Shown here piece by piece: positions 46,344 through 53,825 of a DNA stretch of 64,000 bases. The position numbers and the translations under genes are program-made. How positions within the stretch are numbered: position 1 is the first letter of the stretch; each line of letters starts with the position of its first letter. The notes beneath the pieces were generated by a model that searched no databases, had not been told where the DNA came from, and saw only the letters and a program-made list of their open reading frames with translations. Origin of the DNA: Woeseiaceae bacterium (lineage in GTDB: Bacteria; Pseudomonadota; Gammaproteobacteria; Steroidobacterales; Woeseiaceae); contig JAJFKR010000007.1 of assembly GCA_021773095.1 (NCBI GenBank), forward strand, positions 1 through 64,000, read 5' to 3'.

Positions 46344-48068
46344 ATGATCAATATTGCCAAACGCACCATCATCACATTTGCCGTTGCGATAATTTCGTTA
46401 TCCATCGCGAGCGCAGCATCGAATAATTCGTCAGATCTGCTGAAGTATATTCCGGCCGATTCTCCCTACGTATTTGCGTCCACAGAACCGCTGCCCGCGA
46501 AACTGGCTGACAAGCTGGAACCTACTGTTGACGAGATTTTACAGGCCTACCAGAACATACTCCGGCAAATCGTTGCGGAGCAGAGTGTCAAGATGTCGTC
46601 TGAGGAAGGCGATGAGGAAAAGCTTGATCAGTTCCATGGGCTGATGGAGGAGATTCTGGGCCTGATGAGCCTTGAGGGTATACGGGGAGCCGGAATTGAA
46701 CGTGATTCGGCTTTCGCCTTTTATGGCAATGGCTTGTTGCCGGTGCTACGTCTGGAGTTATCTGATTCTGATTTGTTCGATGCCGCCATTGCGAGAATAG
46801 AAGAAAAGGCGGGTCAGGTACTCTTAATTGGCGAGGCGACAGGCGCCACCTACAAGTATGCCGAAGTTGAGAATTTCAAGCTGATCATCGCGACGCTGCG
46901 TGACCAGGCAGTGATCACAGCCGTGCCCGCGAGTTTCGACGAGGCACAGGTTGCGTTGGCAATAGGCGCGAAGACGCCACGAAAAAACCTGAAAAAGAGC
47001 AAGGCCCTGGCGGCCATTGACAGGGAATACGGATTCTCCGGATACCTGACTGGGTTCATTGATACGCAGCGAATTGCCGGCATGTTTGCGGGTAACACCA
47101 GCGCTGAGGATGATGCATTTTTCGCGGCCGTCGGTGAAAAACCGCCTGAGCTAGGTGATGTTTGTGCCGCCGAAGTTATGGAAATGGCGGGTATAGCACC
47201 GCGAATCGTTATCGGCTACTCCAACCTTTCTGCGGATCGAATTGAAAGTGCCATGATCGTTGAACTTCGTGAAGATCTTGCCAGGGGCCTTGCGACGGTA
47301 CCTGCCGAGGTTCCCGGTCTTGGCAAGGATGCAGGTGGACTGATGTCGCTCGGTTTCGGGTTTGATGTTATGGCCATTAGAGATTTCTATGAGGCTCGCC
47401 TCGATGCAATGGAGGCCGATCCCTACGAGTGCGCGAAATTTGCACACCTGCAGGAAGGCGTTGCGAAAGGTCGGGAAGCGTTGAATCAGCCGGTGCCTCC
47501 GGTCGTTTACAGTTTCCGCGGATTTGTCGCGAATATTGCCGACATTCAGGGAATGGACATGTCGACCAACACGCCGCCTCAGTCTATCGATGCTTCGATT
47601 CTGATCGCCGTTGAGAATGCGGAGTCCCTGCTCATGATGGCAGCAATGTTGGACCCACAGATAGCTGCGTTGAGCCTGGTGCCGGATGGCAAGCCGGTTA
47701 AGCTGGAACTGGCGCAACTCGCTGAGTTTGCGGACTCGGCATTTGCTGCGCTATCCGCCGATGCCCTGTCGGTCTCGCTGGGGGAAGGGGCAGAGAGTAA
47801 CTCGGCCGATATGCTGGTTGCCGAGAGTGTCAGGCCCGCGCCGTTCATGAGTATGAATATGGATTCTGCACGTTATTACTCGATGATCGGTGACGCGATG
47901 TCGCAGAAGCCTGCGGACGAAGACGAAAATGAAATGCCGGAAGCCATGCGCGAAGCTATGAAGGAGATCATGATCTTGTCTGGCAGCCTGTACCAACGGA
48001 TGTCCGTTGACGTTCAATTCACCGCACGGGGAATTGAGGTCAACGGCGTAATGGAACTGAGTGACTAA
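46344..48068 (+). CDS. Hypothetical exported protein
   Basis: A 574-residue protein with a signal peptide (cleavage near SIASAAS, residue 25). The sequence has many predicted alpha/beta repeats resembling the DUF3352-like envelope proteins (LLKYIPADSPYVFASTEPLP, PRIVIGYSNLSADRIESAMI), but the match is weak. No catalytic motif seen. The ATG at 46344 follows AGGACAGG. Its stop overlaps the next gene's GTG by 8 bp, so the two are coupled. Confidence 0.75.
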   Translation: MINIAKRTIITFAVAIISLSIASAASNNSSDLLKYIPADSPYVFASTEPLPAKLADKLEPTVDEILQAYQNILRQIVAEQSVKMSSEEGDEEKLDQFHGLMEEILGLMSLEGIRGAGIERDSAFAFYGNGLLPVLRLELSDSDLFDAAIARIEEKAGQVLLIGEATGATYKYAEVENFKLIIATLRDQAVITAVPASFDEAQVALAIGAKTPRKNLKKSKALAAIDREYGFSGYLTGFIDTQRIAGMFAGNTSAEDDAFFAAVGEKPPELGDVCAAEVMEMAGIAPRIVIGYSNLSADRIESAMIVELREDLARGLATVPAEVPGLGKDAGGLMSLGFGFDVMAIRDFYEARLDAMEADPYECAKFAHLQEGVAKGREALNQPVPPVVYSFRGFVANIADIQGMDMSTNTPPQSIDASILIAVENAESLLMMAAMLDPQIAALSLVPDGKPVKLELAQLAEFADSAFAALSADALSVSLGEGAESNSADMLVAESVRPAPFMSMNMDSARYYSMIGDAMSQKPADEDENEMPEAMREAMKEIMILSGSLYQRMSVDVQFTARGIEVNGVMELSD

Positions 48069-48600
48069 TCTACCGAAAACATTCCTTCAGATACTCGCGG
48101 TGGCAGTACTGTCTGCTACCGCTTGCGCTGATACATCCAACACCGGTGCGGTACGGAAGGTCGATCTGGCTACCGTGGTGCGCGACGGCTTCGTCGAGCC
48201 GATAGATGGCATCTCCGCCGCCGGACAACCGGATACGGCAGCGTTCAGGGTTTTTGCTGAGCAGGGTTACACGACTGTCATCGATATACGAACTGAGTCT
48301 GAGGATCGTGGTCTGGATGAAGCCGCCGTCATCAGTGATCTGGGTATGGAGTATGTTGTATTTGAAATTGATAAGCCCGAAGAGATCAATTTCGAAAATG
48401 CGAGGGTGCTGGATAAGTTAATCGCAAACGCAGAGGGTCCGGTTCTTGTTCACTGCAAGAGCTCGAACCGGGTAGGTGCATTGCTCGCACTACGCGAGAG
48501 CTTGAACGGTGCGGACGATGCGGCAGCACTTCGATACGGGAAAGAAGCCGGAATGAGTCGGCTCGAAGGTCGGGTGAAGGAAGTACTCAGCGGGCAGTAA
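48061..48600 (+). CDS. Exported phosphatase-like protein (DUF442/BLH type)
   Basis: A 179-residue probable lipoprotein (signal ending ATAC, Cys22). The phosphatase-like fold appears from about residue 48 (GISAAGQPDTAAF, TTVIDIRTESEDRG). The P-loop is VHCKSSNRVGALLAL near 131-140: Cys132 and Arg137 are separated by four residues, the shortened loop of DUF442/beta-lactamase hydrolase-like proteins, not the CX5R of true tyrosine phosphatases. Start is GTG 48061, coupled to the 574-residue exported protein. Activity unproved. Confidence 0.8.
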   Translation: MTNLPKTFLQILAVAVLSATACADTSNTGAVRKVDLATVVRDGFVEPIDGISAAGQPDTAAFRVFAEQGYTTVIDIRTESEDRGLDEAAVISDLGMEYVVFEIDKPEEINFENARVLDKLIANAEGPVLVHCKSSNRVGALLALRESLNGADDAAALRYGKEAGMSRLEGRVKEVLSGQ

Positions 48601-48711
48601 TCCGGCAGCAGCGTTTATGTCCGGAGCCCAGAGTGCCCACGGGTCCCTAAAGTTCGGGCCTCAGTTGCCGACAAACTGAGTAATGGGATCTGGGTGGTCG
48701 GAGTACAGACG

Positions 48712-50547
48712 GTGCCAATATTTGAATGGGACGATTGTTATCGAGTAGACATTGAGAGCGTTGACGAGCAGCACCAGCAGCTGTTCGACATGATCAACCG
48801 CCTGGACGAGGGACTACGGACGGGCAGCGACGACACCCTTATCGTCGATTTGCTGGAGCAACTGTTTGACTACACGAAGTACCATTTTGCGAACGAAGAA
48901 AAAATGATGGCGCAGCCTTCGTTTGACGAGAGAATATTCGACTTGCATAAAGCCGAGCATGCCATTTTCATCGACAAGATGGTCGCTGCGAAAAAAGCAC
49001 ATGAGGAAGGTAGCAGTCGACTGTCCGGAGACCTGATGGGGGTGCTGGTCAGTTGGCTGATTGACCACATTGTTGGCACCGACCGACGCATGGCCGATGA
49101 ATTCCAGAAAATTCGGAATCCGGATCGCGTCAATCAGGTCGAGCCCGGAAAGCAATCCTCACCGTCTGGTTCTGTTGCGCCAAATCTGATCGCGGCGTTA
49201 CGTGAAAGTCAGGACCGATTCAAGGATCTCACCGATGCCGTTCCGGCGCTGATCTGGATGACGGGTTCGGATCAAGAGCGTCAATACTTTGATCGTCAAT
49301 GGCAGGAATTCACAGGATTCGATTTGGCGGCGTTGCGCGCAAAGTGGCGCGACTGTCTGCATCCGGACGATCACGTTGGTGTCGAGGCTGGCCTCGTAAA
49401 AGCCCATACGGAACGGACTGCCTGCGATTACCGGTATCGACTGCGTCGGGCCGACGGGAAATATCGCTGGATTCACGAATCCGTGGTGCCTCGCTATGTG
49501 AAGGGACAGGAGTTTTTGGGCCTGGTCGGGTGTGGCCTCGATGTCACCAACGAGATGAAGGCTAAGGTTATCCTTGAGCGCGCGAATGAGACTCTGGAAA
49601 AAGAGGTAGCAAAGCGGACCCGCCAGTTGCGCAACACGCTGGACGAACTCAACGGCAAGAACACTGAGCTCGAGCGTGCCAACGAGGAGCTACGAATTGC
49701 ACAGAACAGTCTGGTGCAGTCGGAGAAGATGAAGTCCATCGGTCAGCTCGCGGCCGGCGTTGCGCACGAGATCAATACACCGTCACAGTACATTGCGGAT
49801 AACACTCGATTCCTTCAGGAGGCCTACGATGACATCAGTGTGCTGATAGACAAGATGAACGGCCTGGCCGCAAATTCAGATGTGCCAGTCAAGAGCGAAG
49901 TCATTCAGAAAGCGCTGGAAGAGGTGGACATAGAATTTCTCCGCAAGGAGATTCCGTGTGCCATCGGAGCGTCCCTCGATGGAGTGGATCAAGTCACCAG
50001 GATCGTTAAGGCACTGAAGGATTTCTCGCGTCCGTCGAATGACAAGGAGGACGTGATTTTGAATCAGGCCATCGACAGTACAATTACCGTCGCTACGAAT
50101 GAATGGTCGAGTGTTGCCGAGGTCGAGGTAGATCTCGATCCGGCCTTACCTGCTGTATTCTGCCAGCGTGCCGAGTTCAATCAGGTCATCCTGAACGCGC
50201 TGGTCAATTCGGCGTATGCCATTGGACAGGTCGTCGGTGACGGGTTGGAGAAAAAGGGCAGGATCACGGTGAGCACGCGCCAGGTGGATGACGTCGCGGA
50301 AATCTGTATCGCCGACACAGGCTGTGGAATGTCGCCCGATGTCATGGCAAAGGCCTTCGATCCGTTTTTCACGACCAAGGGTGTGGGCGACGGCATGGGG
50401 CAGGGCTTGAGCACCGCCTACGCAATAGTCGTCGACAAGCATGGCGGCACGATCGCGCTCGACAGTGAAGTAGGGCAGGGAACCCGCCTGACAATCCGAT
50501 TGCCAATAGAAAAAGCCGCGTCGGCCGACACACCGGTAGCAGCCTGA
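48712..50547 (+). CDS. Hemerythrin-PAS histidine kinase
   Basis: A 611-residue hybrid sensor. Residues 1-130 form a bacteriohemerythrin domain with the full di-iron set (DEQHQQLF, YHFANEEKM, HKAEH, HIVGTD). A PAS domain occupies about 170-290 (QEFTGFDLAALRAKWRDCLHPDD, YRYRLRRADGKYRWIHE), then a coiled coil and the kinase core: H-box GVAHEINTPSQY near 350, N-box NALVNSAY, G1 DTGCGMS and G2 GQGLSTAY. No membrane segment, so it is probably a soluble O2 or redox sensor. The start is GTG 48712 with GGAG upstream; a GTG at 48694 is possible. No response regulator is adjacent. Confidence 0.88.
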   Translation: MPIFEWDDCYRVDIESVDEQHQQLFDMINRLDEGLRTGSDDTLIVDLLEQLFDYTKYHFANEEKMMAQPSFDERIFDLHKAEHAIFIDKMVAAKKAHEEGSSRLSGDLMGVLVSWLIDHIVGTDRRMADEFQKIRNPDRVNQVEPGKQSSPSGSVAPNLIAALRESQDRFKDLTDAVPALIWMTGSDQERQYFDRQWQEFTGFDLAALRAKWRDCLHPDDHVGVEAGLVKAHTERTACDYRYRLRRADGKYRWIHESVVPRYVKGQEFLGLVGCGLDVTNEMKAKVILERANETLEKEVAKRTRQLRNTLDELNGKNTELERANEELRIAQNSLVQSEKMKSIGQLAAGVAHEINTPSQYIADNTRFLQEAYDDISVLIDKMNGLAANSDVPVKSEVIQKALEEVDIEFLRKEIPCAIGASLDGVDQVTRIVKALKDFSRPSNDKEDVILNQAIDSTITVATNEWSSVAEVEVDLDPALPAVFCQRAEFNQVILNALVNSAYAIGQVVGDGLEKKGRITVSTRQVDDVAEICIADTGCGMSPDVMAKAFDPFFTTKGVGDGMGQGLSTAYAIVVDKHGGTIALDSEVGQGTRLTIRLPIEKAASADTPVAA

Positions 50548-50560
50548 CAAATAATTGACA

Positions 50561-51073
50561 TCAGTTCTTGGGTGGTGAGGATAATTCCGCGGTCACTTCC
50601 GACATTGAAATCATCAAATGGTGTTCGTCGATTTTTGACGGGCGAAAACCGCGTTTGGCATAGAACCTGGCCGAGTCGTCGTCCAGAGCATTAACCATTA
50701 TCCCATTGATCCCAAGGTATTCCGCGGCTTGGGCAATACGTAGTATGGCGTCGCGCAATAGTGCGGATCCTATTCCTTGCTGTTGCCTGTCTCGGTGTAC
50801 TGCCAAACGCCCAATTAGGGCCATCGGTACCGGATCAGGAGCATTATTTCCTATTTTTCGGGTTGCCTCTTCGCGAGTTACCGAGCCTGCACTAATAGAG
50901 TAGTAACCCGCCACCACGCCATCGGCGCCACATATTACGAATACTTTCGAATCACCTGCAGCGTTGCTCTTGGCTGCTCTGTTTTTCAACCAGTCATCAA
51001 GAGAATCCCGGTTACAGTCGAATCCTGTAACGTCATGAGTGTCGTTTAACTTTTCGGGTTGGGTGAGAGACAG
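50561..51073 (-). CDS. TacT-like GNAT toxin
   Basis: A GNAT acetyltransferase toxin of about 171 residues; known TacT/AtaT enzymes acetylate aminoacyl-tRNA. The frame includes GFDCNRDSLDDWLKN at the N-terminus, a family signature that an internal TTG start (50989) would miss, and the acetyl-CoA segment RDRQQQGIGSALLRDAI. No ATG, GTG or TTG lies early enough; the best start is CTG at 51073, with ACGGAA weakly as ribosome site. The missing standard start may reflect decay, or rare CTG use. Its stop is far past the antitoxin stop (51098), 24 bp upstream. Confidence 0.75.
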   Translation of the reverse strand: MSLTQPEKLNDTHDVTGFDCNRDSLDDWLKNRAAKSNAAGDSKVFVICGADGVVAGYYSISAGSVTREEATRKIGNNAPDPVPMALIGRLAVHRDRQQQGIGSALLRDAILRIAQAAEYLGINGIMVNALDDDSARFYAKRGFRPSKIDEHHLMISMSEVTAELSSPPKN

Positions 51074-51097
51074 CTGACTAAGTTCCGTTAACTTTGA

Positions 51098-51364
51098 TCA
51101 GTCCCATGGGGCGGCTGTATTGAGAAGCTTGTTGAGCGCTTTGTTAGGAGTTGGCGGCGAATCAAGGGCTGCCATGAAGGCGTTAAACTGATCTCTGGTG
51201 AGTGCAAAATTCACCTGACTTGCCTCAACGTGCTCAGCTTCCTTAAGAGCGGCGCGCAGCATGAACTGGGACGTCTTGACCCCACTAAGGTCAGCGCCTC
51301 GCTTGATGCGCTCCTTATCCTCGTTTTTGAGGCGGAGTTGTATGTTTGTTTCTGCGGTTGCCAT
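51098..51364 (-). CDS. DUF1778 (TacA-type) antitoxin
   Basis: An 88-residue ribbon-helix-helix antitoxin. The RHH part is NIQLRLKNEDKERIKRGADL and KTSQFMLRAALKEAE; the C-terminal FNAFMAALDSPPTPNKALNK is the toxin-binding tail of DUF1778 proteins. It precedes the GNAT toxin on the same strand, the usual antitoxin-first order. Confidence 0.9.
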   Translation of the reverse strand: MATAETNIQLRLKNEDKERIKRGADLSGVKTSQFMLRAALKEAEHVEASQVNFALTRDQFNAFMAALDSPPTPNKALNKLLNTAAPWD

Positions 51365-51418
51365 CGTTCTCTACTTGCTTGTGTCCAGTAATTGAAACCT
51401 GCGCGTAGCATGCGTATT

Positions 51419-51428
51419 TGTCATGACA
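51419..51428. promoter_or_regulatory. Perfect 10-bp palindrome, possible antitoxin operator
   Basis: TGTCATGACA lies 54 bp upstream of the DUF1778 antitoxin start and overlaps the predicted promoter (a TTGACA lies next to it in minus-strand reading). RHH antitoxins usually bind such sites to autoregulate. The short length makes it tentative. Confidence 0.4.
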
Positions 51429-51571
51429 TTGTCAATACAAAGTATCAAGAGTGAGAAGGAATTCACTGAACATGAAAACGGCAGCATCAATGAACCAACG
51501 TCAAAAAGTCCGATGGCTTGGATGGTGGCCCCCAGTAACTCATCCATAAGTCACTGAAAAACCAAACGAAA

Positions 51572-51593
51572 TGGTGGAGGTGGTGGGAATCGA
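51572..51593 (-). repeat. Direct repeat of the tmRNA 3' end (att site copy)
   Basis: This 22-bp sequence is identical to 52785-52806, the 3' terminal part of ssrA including the encoded CCA. The flanks differ on both sides. Islands that integrate into ssrA duplicate exactly this part, so it marks the distal att site of such an insertion. Confidence 0.8.
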
Positions 51594-51728
51594 GGGCTGC
51601 CTGCAGGCCACTGTCTAAGCCATTTCAGCCGCAGTCGGATCGACAGTTACACACATATCGTAATCTTCCCAGAAGGTAGACCAGTCATAGGTAGAGAATC
51701 TTGGCAGAATTCATTCAGGAGGAAGACC

Positions 51729-51932
51729 ATGAAGAGATCGGAATTCAGTGACACGCAGATCGTGTCGATTCTGAAGCAAGCGGAAGCAGGCGTGCCGGTG
51801 ACGGAAGTCTGCCGTCAGCACCAAATCAGCTCGGCCTGTTACTACAAATGGAAATCCAAGTTCGGCGGATTGAGCGCTAACCCTCGACGCCCATTGGTCG
51901 TGTTATGTTTCAATTTCGCACACGATCTATAG
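51729..51932 (+). pseudogene. Truncated IS3-family transposase OrfA
   Basis: The first 47 residues (KRSEFSDTQIVSILKQAEAG, VCRQHQISSACYYKWKSKFG) are the helix-turn-helix start of an IS3-family OrfA. After KFGG, about base 51870, family similarity ends and a short unrelated tail follows to the stop. OrfA normally runs to about 90-100 residues and then overlaps OrfB; neither is present, so this is an IS remnant cut by later rearrangement. Confidence 0.8.
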
Positions 51933-51995
51933 TTAGATTCAACTTGCTTTTGACTCGAGAGGTAGTGCTACTCTTACCGGTAGAGGTAATCTGGA

Positions 51996-52181
51996 ATGTC
52001 GACTGCGAAAGAACACCTGACCGAACTGATAAAGAACCAGCCTGAGGACAGCTCGGAGGCCGATATCGTGCGAGAGCTCGCTTTCGACCTCATGATACGT
52101 CGAGGTCTGATGGATGCTGAAGCGAATCGCACCATATCGAATGAAGATATGGGTCGTCGGATTCGCTCGTGGCAGAACTGA
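51996..52181 (+). CDS. Antitoxin of a ParE/RelE-type pair
   Basis: A 61-residue acidic, helical protein preceding and overlapping a ParE/RelE toxin by 13 bp. The IVRELAFDLMIRRGLMDAEA and TISNEDMGRRIRSWQ segments resemble small antitoxins of this type, but the family is not sure. A palindrome containing TACCGGTA lies about 15 bp upstream (near 51980) and may be its operator. Inferred from position and size. Confidence 0.7.
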   Translation: MSTAKEHLTELIKNQPEDSSEADIVRELAFDLMIRRGLMDAEANRTISNEDMGRRIRSWQN

Positions 52182-52459
52182 TCTGGACCGAAGAGTCTGA
52201 GCGCTGGCTTAAGGATATTTTCGACTACATCAGCGCCGACAATCCGGCAGCAGCCGAAGGAGTCGTGAGCGGAATCTACGACCGTACTCAGACGCTCCTA
52301 ACATTTCCAGAATCAGGATACCGATACCAGGGTAGCACCGAAGACGTTCGGATACTTCAATACGGACACTATCGAATTGCGTACAAAGTAGAGGGCGAAG
52401 ACATCTTTGTTCTTGGTGTGTTTCATGGTGCCTTGGCCATAGAGCGATATCTGATTTGA
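52169..52459 (+). CDS. ParE/RelE-superfamily toxin
   Basis: A 96-residue toxin with the ParE/RelE fold: LIWTEESERWLKDIFDYISA, a helix pair, GYRYQGSTEDVRILQYGHYR and FVLGVFHGALAIERYL. It starts with GTG inside the antitoxin gene. Target (gyrase for ParE, mRNA for RelE) cannot be decided. Lying between the two ssrA-derived repeats, it is probably the surviving cargo of the element. Confidence 0.85.
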   Translation: MAELIWTEESERWLKDIFDYISADNPAAAEGVVSGIYDRTQTLLTFPESGYRYQGSTEDVRILQYGHYRIAYKVEGEDIFVLGVFHGALAIERYLI

Positions 52460-52784
52460 GTGCATCGAATCTAACAATGCGCTTGCTGATCTGAGTGACT
52501 GATCTTGACTGACCGCACGTCAATTTTAGGCTATTTTAAACGTTAAATAACAATAAAATAATAGTCTTTTAAAGAATTAACTTGAATTGTTCAAATCCCC
52601 AGCGAACGCTGATACATCGATGAGTTGGGAATGGATTCGCCACCTTCGGCGGCTCACCCCTTCGGGGCGCGCTTTGCGCGTCCAAAATGGGCTGCGCCGC
52701 ATTTTGTGAACCCACTACGTGGCTGCGAGTTCCCGGCACTGCCCGCCAAACAAAAATACCGCCCTAAAGGGCGGCATTGATGTT
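52460..52784. other. Hairpin-rich intergenic stretch next to ssrA
   Basis: No gene in this 325-bp stretch. The left part is AT-rich (about 52520-52590). From about 52640 to 52720 short GC stems recur (CCTTCGG, CCCCTTCGGGG, GCGCGCTTTGCGCG, and an AAAATG/CATTTT pair). The ssrA terminator is at 52752-52776. The stems could be a transposed repetitive sequence or element end; I cannot classify them. Confidence 0.4.
52752..52776 (-). terminator. Rho-independent terminator of ssrA
   Basis: In minus-strand reading a 7-bp GC stem (GCCGCCC/GGGCGGT) with a TTTA loop is followed by TATTTTTG. It starts 9 bases past the tmRNA 3' end. As it lies between the att core and the element, it may have come with the inserted DNA. 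Confidence 0.8.
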
Positions 52785-52806
52785 TGGTGGAGGTGGTGGG
52801 AATCGA
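52785..52806 (-). repeat. tmRNA 3' end, proximal att copy
   Basis: The last 22 bases of ssrA, identical to 51572-51593 about 1.2 kb away. Together they enclose an IS3 remnant and a toxin-antitoxin pair. No integrase gene remains between them. Confidence 0.8.
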
Positions 52807-53147
52807 ACCCACGTCCGCAAGCCCTACGCTACGAGCTCTACATGCTTATTCCGTCTTTAATCTCGCTGTGGGCTACCCGACGGGCAGGGAAAACTCACAG
52901 CCAGTTCAGCAAGGATTTAACGGATTGAGCCCTGAACATGCCCGCACCGCGGTCCTGTGTCGGTGACTCCTGGGATCCGGACGCACAGGCACGTACCGGG
53001 CAGAAGGCTTTAAAACTGGTTTTTAAGCAGCTAAAGCGTAGTTGTCTTCGTTGGCAACTATAAGTTTTACAGGTGGATTTACGAGGTTATCTGTCCCTCG
53101 GCATGCACTCGGAGTTTCGCGACCCACGTCGAAGCCATGTCACCCCC
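52785..53147 (-). ncRNA. ssrA: Transfer-messenger RNA (tmRNA)
   Basis: A 363-nt tmRNA, the same length as in E. coli. The 5' end GGGGGTGACATGGCTTCGAC pairs as acceptor stem (GGGGGTG with CACCTCC), the T-arm is GTGGGTTCGATTCCCAC and CCA is encoded. The tag frame at 53055-53023 reads ANEDNYALAA followed by TAA, preceded by ATAGTTG as in known tmRNAs; E. coli has ANDENYALAA. It rescues stalled ribosomes with SmpB, encoded just upstream. Short reading frames over this interval are not genes. Confidence 0.97.
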
Positions 53148-53157
53148 GTGTCCGACT

Positions 53158-53185
53158 AGTGTAGGGGGCAAATAGCCAAATACAA
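53158..53185 (-). promoter_or_regulatory. Probable ssrA promoter
   Basis: In minus-strand reading a -35 box TTGTAT and a -10 box TACACT are 16 bp apart, and the -10 ends 10 bases before the mature tmRNA 5' end. Confidence 0.6.
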
Positions 53186-53227
53186 GCTTGTATCTCGCGA
53201 AATGGACTATTTCGGCGACGCCAAACG

Positions 53228-53701
53228 CTATTTCTTCAGGATTCGAGCTTTTTGTCGCTGCCAGTCCTGATCTTTCTTGTCGGCGCGTTTGTCGTGTTGC
53301 TTCTTGCCCTTGCCCAGTCCAACGTCCAGTTTGGCGCGGCCTTTGTGCCAGTGCAGGTTCAAGGGGATTAGCGCATAACCCTTGCGCTCGACGGCACCAG
53401 TCAGCCGGTCCAGCTCAATCCTGTGCAGCAGCAATTTGCGCGAACGGGTCGGGTTCGTTTTGATATGGGTGGACGCGGTATTCAGCGGCGAAAAGTGAGC
53501 ACCCACAAGCCAGGCTTCCCCTTTATGCAGGTTCACGTAGGCCTCGGTAATTTGCGCGCGACCCTCTCGCATGCTTTTGACTTCCCAGCCTTCAAGCGAC
53601 AAGCCAGCTTCGAAAGTATCCTCTATAAAGTAGTCATGGCGCGCCTTACGATTGTGGGCGATGACATTTCCGGACGGCTTTCTTGCTTTCTTCTTGCTCA
53701 T
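53228..53701 (-). CDS. smpB: SsrA-binding protein SmpB
   Basis: A 157-residue tmRNA partner. [19 protein letters not shown], the [17 protein letters not shown] core and the basic C-terminal tail ([17 protein letters not shown]) that enters the decoding site are all present. It is 80 bp upstream of ssrA on the same strand. Length is typical (E. coli 160). Confidence 0.97.
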   Translation of the reverse strand: MSKKKARKPSGNVIAHNRKARHDYFIEDTFEAGLSLEGWEVKSMREGRAQITEAYVNLHKGEAWLVGAHFSPLNTASTHIKTNPTRSRKLLLHRIELDRLTGAVERKGYALIPLNLHWHKGRAKLDVGLGKGKKQHDKRADKKDQDWQRQKARILKK

Positions 53702-53825
53702 AAGTTTCGGTTGTTGTGGCGGTTAACGCAGGCGGATAACTGGCGGATTATAGGGCCTAAGCGTTGTCAGGCACCCGGTTTTGTATAAGAATCGCGACAA
53801 TCTTTGCCGATTTGAGAAAAAAACA

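Larger units (their letters stand above)
51365..51728. other. Intergenic stretch between the two toxin-antitoxin loci
   Basis: This 364-bp stretch holds the promoter side of the TacTA-like pair (TTGACA in minus-strand reading at about 51430 and a palindrome at 51419-51428), the tmRNA 3'-end copy (51572-51593) and the Shine-Dalgarno AGGAGGAAG (about 51717) before the IS3 remnant. No gene is seen. Confidence 0.5.

Noticed and set aside
47151..47717. Minus-strand frame of 188 codons
   Set aside because: Antisense to the exported 574-residue gene, with no recognisable domain or upstream ribosome site.
52719..52966. Short plus-strand reading frames upstream of smpB
   Set aside because: They lie over the tmRNA gene on the other strand; the RNA signature is unambiguous.
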